Assembly (NCBI GenBank): GCA_002294045.1 | Contig: DBEP01000080.1 | Coordinates: 957-29,365, forward strand | Direction: 5' to 3' | Source: Lachnoclostridium sp. UBA903 | GTDB taxonomy: Bacteria; Bacillota; Clostridia; Lachnospirales; Lachnospiraceae | Length of the DNA: 28,409 bases | Shown: in pieces, positions 23,431 through 28,409 of the stretch | Layout of the letters: every line of letters begins with the position of its first letter | Position numbering within the stretch: position 1 is the stretch's first letter | The notes under the pieces: generated by a model | What the model was told of the DNA's origin: nothing | What the model saw: only the letters and a program-made list of their open reading frames with translations | The model's database searches: none | Translations under genes and position numbers: made by a program

Positions 23431-25797
23431 ATGAAATTCAGTAATGGATGCTGGGTACAAAGAGAAAGGACGGAATGCTTCAGCCCGGCTGAGGTTTATG
23501 AAACAAAAAGAAGCAGCAACAGCATAACCTTCTGTGCGCCGACCCATAAAATCAATCACAGGGGAGATACCTTAGGAGGCCCCAATTTAACGATTAAAAT
23601 TTCCGCCCCTGCACCGGAAGTTTTAAGAGTCCAAACCTTCCATTATATGGGGGTTGTGGATCATGGACCGAATTTTGAATTGTCTGTTGATGATAACACC
23701 ATCCTAAAAATTGAAGAAGCAGACTGGGGATACAAACTTTCAAACGGTTCCCTTAATTTAACAATTAATAAACATAATGCGGCCATGCAGTTTAACCGCG
23801 GAGAATATAAATTAACGGCCGGCAAATGGCGTGACCTGGCATACATGAAGACGGATTTCAAGGGACTTGCCTATGAAACCGACAATAAAGACGCCTATAT
23901 GAGAGAACAGTTAAGCTTATCCGTAGGTGAATTAATCTATGGCTTGGGGGAACGTTTTACTCCGTTCATCAAAAACGGGCAGGTTGTAGATATCTGGAAT
24001 GAAGACGGCGGCACCTCCACGGAATTATCCTATAAGAATATACCATTCTATCTGTCCAACAGAGGTTATGGAGTGTTTGTCAACAGTCCCGGCAAGGTAT
24101 CCTTTGAGGTTGGCTCGGAGATGGTGAAAAAGGTTGGGTTTTCCGTACCGGGAGAAAGCCTGGATTACTTTATTTTTAACGGACCTACCATGAAAGAAGT
24201 CATATCCAGATATACGGATATGACAGGGAAACCGGCTCTTCCCGCGCCCTGGACTTTCGGCCTGTGGCTGTCCACTTCTTTTACCACAAACTACGATGAA
24301 GCTACCGTAACCGGTTTTGTGGACGGCATGGCAGAAAGGGATATTCCTTTAAGTGTATTTCATTTTGACTGTTTTTGGATGAAAGGTTTTAACTGGTCTG
24401 ATTTCCAGTGGGATAAGGACGTATTTCCGGACCCGGCCGGTATGATAAAGCGTTTAAAGGAAAAGGGACTTAGAATCTGCGTATGGATTAACTCTTATAT
24501 TGCCCAGGAATCCGTTTTATTTGAGGAAGGTTTGAAGAACGGATATTTTATAAAACGGGCCAGCGGCGACGTATGGCAGTGGGATATGTGGCAGCCCGGA
24601 ATGGCCCTGGTTGACTTTACAAATCCTGGGGCCTGCGAATGGTTTTCTTCCAAGCTGGAGGTTTTGCTGGATATGGGGGTCGACTGTTTTAAAACGGATT
24701 TCGGCGAAAGAATTCCAACCAGGGATGTTGTCTATTATAACGGAGCGGATCCGGTGAAAATGCACAATTATTACACCTATTTATACAATAAAACCGTATT
24801 TGAATTATTGGAAAGAAAGCGGGGAAAAGGCAACGGTGTGTTATTTGCAAGAAGCGCTACGGCGGGCGGTCAGAAATTTCCGGTACACTGGGGCGGTGAC
24901 TGCTGGTCGGACTATGAATCCATGTCTGAAAGTTTAAGAGGCGGTTTGTCTTTAACCATGTCAGGGTTCGGATTTTGGAGCCACGATATCGGCGGTTTTG
25001 AAGATACCTCCACACCGGATGTTTATAAGAGATGGGTAGCTTTCGGGCTCATGTCCTCCCACTCCAGGCTTCACGGCAGTTCTTCCTATCGTGTGCCCTG
25101 GGCTTATGATGAAGAATCGGTGGAGGTTGTCCGTTTCTTTACCAAACTAAAGGCTTCCTTAATGCCGTATCTATACCGAAATGCTGTTGAAACCAATAAA
25201 ACAGGTATCCCTGCCATGAGAAGCATGGTATTGGAATTCCAGGACGACCCGGCCTGCCAATACCTGGATAAACAGTATATGCTGGGGGACAGCCTGTTAG
25301 TGGCACCAATTTTTAATGAAGAAGGGCTGGCGGTATATTTTGTGCCGGAAGGAAACTGGACGAATTTTCTGACAGGAGAAAAAGTTACAGGCGGTAAATG
25401 GGTGAAAGAGCGCCACGGATATATGAGTATTCCCTGCCTGGTGAAAGAAAATTCAATCATTGCGTCAGGTGCGGTGGATACGGAGCCGGAATATGATTAT
25501 GCCAAGGATGTAACTTTAAAGGTATATGAGTTGATTGAGGGAACAGAAGCAAAAACCGAAGTTTACAATAGGAAAGCAGAGTTGGAATTAAGTGCTTCCG
25601 TATTAAAGGAAGGTAATAAAATTACAATAAAGGTTCAGAATTTTGGAGAAGGCAAGCCTTATAAAATTTATCTCCATAACTTAAATGCTGCATCCGTGAG
25701 TGACGGAAGCATACGGACGGAGGAAAAAGGGACTTTTATAATACCGGTTTCCTTTGGCAAAGATAGTGTGACTACATTGACCTGCCGGCTCAGTTAA
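23431..25797 (+). CDS. GH31 alpha-xylosidase (YicI/XylS type)
   Basis: 788 residues from ATG 23431, chosen because AAAGGAG (23418-23424) is correctly placed; upstream in-frame ATGs lie in the hairpin array. An N-terminal beta-sandwich (~1-250) is followed by the GH31 catalytic barrel. The nucleophile D423 is in FKTDFGERIPT and the acid/base D490 in HWGGDCWSDYESM. The segment SLRGGLSLTMSGFGFWSHDIGGFE is characteristic of YicI-type alpha-xylosidases. C-terminal beta domains follow. The enzyme should release alpha-linked xylose from the non-reducing end of oligosaccharides such as those from xyloglucan. No signal peptide is visible, so it acts in the cytoplasm on imported sugars, in keeping with an importer like that at 2911-9061. 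An intrinsic terminator follows at 25877-25910. Confidence 0.93.
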   Translation: MKFSNGCWVQRERTECFSPAEVYETKRSSNSITFCAPTHKINHRGDTLGGPNLTIKISAPAPEVLRVQTFHYMGVVDHGPNFELSVDDNTILKIEEADWGYKLSNGSLNLTINKHNAAMQFNRGEYKLTAGKWRDLAYMKTDFKGLAYETDNKDAYMREQLSLSVGELIYGLGERFTPFIKNGQVVDIWNEDGGTSTELSYKNIPFYLSNRGYGVFVNSPGKVSFEVGSEMVKKVGFSVPGESLDYFIFNGPTMKEVISRYTDMTGKPALPAPWTFGLWLSTSFTTNYDEATVTGFVDGMAERDIPLSVFHFDCFWMKGFNWSDFQWDKDVFPDPAGMIKRLKEKGLRICVWINSYIAQESVLFEEGLKNGYFIKRASGDVWQWDMWQPGMALVDFTNPGACEWFSSKLEVLLDMGVDCFKTDFGERIPTRDVVYYNGADPVKMHNYYTYLYNKTVFELLERKRGKGNGVLFARSATAGGQKFPVHWGGDCWSDYESMSESLRGGLSLTMSGFGFWSHDIGGFEDTSTPDVYKRWVAFGLMSSHSRLHGSSSYRVPWAYDEESVEVVRFFTKLKASLMPYLYRNAVETNKTGIPAMRSMVLEFQDDPACQYLDKQYMLGDSLLVAPIFNEEGLAVYFVPEGNWTNFLTGEKVTGGKWVKERHGYMSIPCLVKENSIIASGAVDTEPEYDYAKDVTLKVYELIEGTEAKTEVYNRKAELELSASVLKEGNKITIKVQNFGEGKPYKIYLHNLNAASVSDGSIRTEEKGTFIIPVSFGKDSVTTLTCRLS

Positions 25798-25813
25798 TGC
25801 CGGAATACCGGAG

Positions 25814-25869
25814 ATAACTGTAAAATAGATTAAACTGTGAAATAGATATCAAACTGTAAAATAAATATC
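25814..25869. repeat. Short tandem repeat after the GH31 gene
   Basis: About three copies of a 19-base unit resembling AAACTGTGAAATAGATATC (25832-25850 and 25851-25869, with a partial copy from 25814). They lie between the stop codon and the terminator. No function is evident. Confidence 0.55.
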
Positions 25870-25876
25870 AGACTGT

Positions 25877-25910
25877 GAGCCTGTCTTATTTTTGGCAGGC
25901 TCCGGTTTTT
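25877..25910 (+). terminator. Intrinsic terminator after the alpha-xylosidase gene
   Basis: GAGCCTGTC (25877-25885) pairs with GGCAGGCTC (25894-25902) over 9 bp with one G-U and an 8-base loop. CGG and TTTTT (25906-25910) follow. It lies 35 bases before the next gene, so that gene either has its own promoter nearby or depends on readthrough. Confidence 0.8.
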
Positions 25911-25944
25911 ACCCGGCCGGAATGCAGAAAAAGGAGTTTTATAT

Positions 25945-26997
25945 TTGAAGAAATTATCAGAAAGCTTTTCAAAGAATAATATTAATTTCATAAAAATTAT
26001 TAAAATAGCCGCAGGAAGCAGCATAGCCATTTTAATTGCGGATCTTTTAGGCCTCAGTTACAGTGCGTCGGCCGGGATTATTACCTTGTTAAGTATCCAG
26101 GATACCAAAAGGGAAACTTTGGTTGTTGCCGGAAAACGGCTGCTGGCATTTCTGTCGGCTATTATCATTGCTTATGTTTTATTCCAATCGTTTGGCTACT
26201 ATACAATTACTTTCGGGGCTTTTTTACTGGTATTTGTAACCGGAAGCTATTTATTCCGTATACCGGACGGCATAGCAATGTGCTCCGTACTGGTTACCCA
26301 TTTTCTAATTGAAAAAAATATGGAAGCGGCTTTCATTGGGAATGAGATTATGATTATGTTAATCGGCACCCTTACCGGTGTTCTTTTAAACCTGTACATG
26401 CCGGGCAATACGAGAATGGTAAAGGCAGACATGCATTTGATTGAAGAGGATATCAGAACTATTCTGGGAGAGATGTCCGCCCTTATCAGCCGGGAAAGAA
26501 TGCCTTTGGTTAATGAAAGTATCTGTAAAGATGCCCATATTCTGGATAAGGAGCTGGATTCCCTGGACATACATCTGAAAGCTGCCATGTCAAGAGCCTA
26601 TGAGAATATGAATAATACCTTGTTAAGTGACACCCGCTATTATCTTCAGTATGTTACAATGCGAAGAAACCAGTATGATATATTGTCCCATATCAAAGAG
26701 CAGCTGTGCTTACTGACTGCGGTTCCCAGGCAGGCAGCGCCCATATCCTTGTTTTTAAAAAATATCGTGGAGCAGTTTCATGAGTATAATAATGCCGAAG
26801 GGCTGCTTGCAGAGCTGGAACAGATAAAATCCGGGTTCCGGGCGGAGCCTAATCCTGTTACCAGGGAAGAATTTGAAAACAGAGCTGTTTTATATCTAAT
26901 ACTCTATGATTTGGAAACATTTTTAAATATTAAAAGGAATTTCGTCAATAACATTAGTTTAAATCAAATTGAGACTTTCTGGAAAGACAATATATGA
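25945..26997 (+). CDS. Aromatic acid exporter family (FUSC/ArAE-like) membrane protein
   Basis: 350 residues from a TTG start (25945-25947) with AAGGAG eight bases upstream. Residues about 20-155 contain four to six closely packed membrane segments (IAILIADLLG, LLAFLSAIIIAYVLF, TFGAFLLVFVTGSYLF, EIMIMLIGTLTGVLLNLYM). A soluble, helical C-terminal half follows. This is the layout of the bacterial ArAE_1 group with its C-terminal domain. The substrate is unknown; relatives are linked to export of aromatic acids. It ends 35 bases before azlC and may be co-transcribed with it. Confidence 0.8.
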   Translation: MKKLSESFSKNNINFIKIIKIAAGSSIAILIADLLGLSYSASAGIITLLSIQDTKRETLVVAGKRLLAFLSAIIIAYVLFQSFGYYTITFGAFLLVFVTGSYLFRIPDGIAMCSVLVTHFLIEKNMEAAFIGNEIMIMLIGTLTGVLLNLYMPGNTRMVKADMHLIEEDIRTILGEMSALISRERMPLVNESICKDAHILDKELDSLDIHLKAAMSRAYENMNNTLLSDTRYYLQYVTMRRNQYDILSHIKEQLCLLTAVPRQAAPISLFLKNIVEQFHEYNNAEGLLAELEQIKSGFRAEPNPVTREEFENRAVLYLILYDLETFLNIKRNFVNNISLNQIETFWKDNI

Positions 26998-27032
26998 AAG
27001 GGTAACAGCCCCTTTAGGCAGGGGAGAAGATT

Positions 27033-27761
27033 ATGATTACGGATAACAACAGAAAAAATTTTAATTACGGATTCAGAAAAGGTATACCGATTGCACTCGG
27101 ATACATACCGGTTTCCTTTACTTTTGGCTTAATGGCCGTTACAGGCGGGCTGCCGGTATGGCTTGCCATATTTATATCCGTCACCAATATAACATCGGCG
27201 GGGCAATTTGCAGGAACCAGTTTAATTCTTGCAGGAGCAGGGTATTTTGAGATTACCCTGACTACCTTTATCATAAATCTGAGATACATGCTAATGTCCT
27301 TATCCTTATCCCAAAAAATCCAGAGTAAAATGCCGTTGTACCAGAGATTAATATTTGCCATTGGCATAACGGATGAAACCTTCTCGGTTGCATCCATGGA
27401 GCAGGGGAAATTACCCTTTTTTTATTTGCTGGGATTAATAACGGGACCGGTCTGCGGCTGGACACTGGGAACTGCCATGGGCGCCCTTATCTGCTCCAAA
27501 CTGCCGGAAAGCTTAAATAATGCCATGGGCATTGCATTATACGGTATGTTTATTGCAATTATTGTTCCGCCGGCGAAAAAGTCCGGAACCATACTTATTA
27601 TTGTGATGATATCCGTACTTACCATGTGCATATTAAAATATATTCCTTTATTCCAGGTTATATCTTCGGGTTTTCGGATTATTATAGCAACGGTACTTGG
27701 AGCCGGAATCGGAGCGTTTTTGTTCCCGGTAAAAGAGGCAGAGGAGGAGAGGGAGAAATGA
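27033..27761 (+). CDS. azlC: AzlC-type branched-chain amino acid exporter, large subunit
   Basis: 242 residues, highly hydrophobic with about six to seven membrane segments. AzlC family motifs include GIPIALGYIPVSFTFGLMA near the N-terminus, TSAGQFAG and NLRYMLMSLSLSQK. GGGGAG precedes ATG 27033. It works with the small AzlD subunit to export branched-chain amino acids or analogues, as shown for the E. coli YgaZH and Bacillus AzlCD relatives. It overlaps azlD by four bases (ATGA). Confidence 0.93.
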   Translation: MITDNNRKNFNYGFRKGIPIALGYIPVSFTFGLMAVTGGLPVWLAIFISVTNITSAGQFAGTSLILAGAGYFEITLTTFIINLRYMLMSLSLSQKIQSKMPLYQRLIFAIGITDETFSVASMEQGKLPFFYLLGLITGPVCGWTLGTAMGALICSKLPESLNNAMGIALYGMFIAIIVPPAKKSGTILIIVMISVLTMCILKYIPLFQVISSGFRIIIATVLGAGIGAFLFPVKEAEEEREK

Positions 27762-28060
27762 ACAGAGCTTTCATTGCCGTGCTTTTAATGGCACTTGTTA
27801 CTTATATACCAAGAGTTATTCCGGTATCTCTATTCAGAAAAGAAATAAAATCCATATATATCAAATCCTTTTTAAAATATGTTCCCTATGCGGTTTTAGG
27901 AGCACTTACCTTTCCTGAGATATTTTACTCCACCGGAAATATATATCCCGCAATTGCAGGAACCCTAATCGCATTATACCTGGCTTATAAAGAAAAAAGC
28001 CTGGTTATAGTGGCACTGGCGGCAATATTGACCGTGTATCTAAGCGGATTAATTATTTGA
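27758..28060 (+). CDS. azlD: AzlD-type branched-chain amino acid exporter, small subunit
   Basis: 100 residues, the usual length for the family, with three to four membrane helices. The AzlD pattern MALVTYIPRVIPVSLF appears at the N-terminus and LKYVPYAVLGALTFPEIF follows. ATG 27758 is chosen because GAGGAGGAGAGGGAG lies directly upstream and the ATGA overlap with azlC indicates coupling; a longer open frame from 27626 lies within azlC and is rejected. It is the last gene in the window. Confidence 0.92.
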   Translation: MNRAFIAVLLMALVTYIPRVIPVSLFRKEIKSIYIKSFLKYVPYAVLGALTFPEIFYSTGNIYPAIAGTLIALYLAYKEKSLVIVALAAILTVYLSGLII

Positions 28061-28156
28061 TAAAGCAAGAATACCTGCCCCCAAAGGCGGAGAACCATGC
28101 TGCTATTGTACCTGTCCGGCGGGTTTTTATCTCATAGGATGAACTTTTCCTATGAG

Positions 28157-28360
28157 GATTAGGGTGTCAAAAGGTCAATTTTTTATTTTACCTAAAAACA
28201 TGCACAAAACATAGCTTTTATTTTAATGTCAAACAACCTTGTATAGGGTTAAGAACGCTAAAAAAGCCTTTTTAACTGCCGTATAATCAAATTTACCATG
28301 AGTATAATTTGTGTAAATTGCCATACAACTTTCTGAAAATGACCTTTTGACACCCTAATC
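28157..28360. mobile_element. 204-bp MITE-like element with 21-bp terminal inverted repeats
   Basis: Perfect 21-bp inverted ends (28157-28177 and 28340-28360, outer sequence GATTAGGGTGTCAAAAGGTC) enclose about 160 AT-rich bases with no ORF. CTATGAG flanks both ends (28150-28156 and 28361-28367) as a 7-bp target duplication. The element lies between the hairpin at 28131-28156 and the rest of the dispersed repeat. The family of the mobilising transposase cannot be told from the ends alone. Confidence 0.75.
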
Positions 28361-28374
28361 CTATGAGAGAACAA

Positions 28375-28409
28375 AGAGTCCGGCTTGCCGGACTCTGGCG
28401 CTGACGCGC
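28375..28409. repeat. Second copy of the dispersed repeat, cut by window edge
   Basis: A perfect stem AGAGTCCGG/CCGGACTCT runs into TGGCGCTGACGCGC. Positions 28386-28409 match 12669-12692 inside the sleC element with a few differences. The copy continues beyond the window. Confidence 0.5.

Larger units (their letters stand above)
28061..28409. other. Intergenic right end: repeats and MITE, no gene seen
   Basis: About 349 bases with no ORF supported by a ribosome site. A loose stem ACCTGCC/GGCGGGT followed by TTTTT (about 28074-28127) may end azlCD transcription. A hairpin CTCATAGGA/TCCTATGAG (28131-28139, 28148-28156) follows, then the MITE-like element (28157-28360). Last is a hairpin AGAGTCCGG/CCGGACTCT (28375-28395) that leads into the dispersed repeat cut by the window edge. 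Confidence 0.55.

Noticed and set aside
23206..23559. Minus-strand ORF across the hairpin array and GH31 start
   Set aside because: It is an artefact of the repeats in antisense, with no ribosome site or recognised domain.
27626..27757. Longer azlD starting at 27626
   Set aside because: It would overlap azlC by over 130 bases. The ATG at 27758 has a strong ribosome site and gives the standard family length.

Overview
The window looks like chromosomal DNA of an endospore-forming, anaerobic, plant-polysaccharide-degrading member of the Clostridia, probably Lachnospiraceae-like. This is inferred from the moderate-to-low GC with AT-rich intergenic regions, strong AGGAGG-type ribosome sites, several TTG starts, the glycosidase/ABC-transporter content, and the presence of spore germination genes (a SleC-like cortex hydrolase and a Csp-like subtilisin). 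The species cannot be named from the sequence alone.

Layout. (1) 1-9061, carbohydrate locus: an AraC-type regulator fused to a GH39-like domain (minus strand), overlapping the start of a further gene that runs off the left edge. Divergent from it is a five-gene oligopeptide-type ABC importer (lipoprotein, two permeases, two ATPases), probably for oligosaccharides. (2) 9379-13649, a sleC-like germination gene split into a 325-codon 5' part and a 3' part by a 2,918-bp element (10346-13263). The element carries an intact large serine recombinase, two small ORFs and a small membrane protein. (3) 14121-18457, carA-carB. (4) 18553-20268, a Csp-like S8 protease with an intact catalytic triad, convergent with carB across a 75-bp MITE-like hairpin. 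(5) 20471-23116, a GGDEF-GAF-degenerate GGDEF-EAL protein. (6) 23183-25797, a tandem array of three-hairpin units followed by a GH31 alpha-xylosidase. (7) 25945-28060, an aromatic-acid-exporter-like protein and the azlC-azlD branched-chain amino acid exporter pair. (8) 28131-28409, a dispersed repeat interrupted by a 204-bp MITE-like element.

The main discovery candidate is the sleC-intervening element. Its ends are an exact 8-bp direct repeat (GGATGACC at 10346-10353 and 13264-13271). Removing the 2,918 bp joins the two halves in the same reading frame and recreates a continuous SleC of about 450 residues (SpoIID-like domain followed by a peptidoglycan-binding domain). The predicted circle junction (attP) has 12-bp imperfect inverted arms placed symmetrically 3 bp either side of the core. 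This is the architecture of sporulation-time intervening elements such as the skin element in sigK. Here the target would be a germination cortex hydrolase made in the mother cell, where loss of the element from mother-cell DNA is harmless. Inside the element, a small ORF has a promoter whose spacer holds a 13/14 match to the Gram-positive LexA box, suggesting that DNA damage also reaches the element. The likely SleC activator, a Csp protease, is encoded about 5 kb downstream.

The carbohydrate genes form a second theme. The GH39 domain fused to the AraC regulator keeps the nucleophile glutamate (E604) but has serine (S474) where the family acid/base glutamate is expected, so it looks like a sugar sensor rather than an enzyme. 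Together with the transporter and the alpha-xylosidase it suggests a role in xylose-containing plant oligosaccharides.
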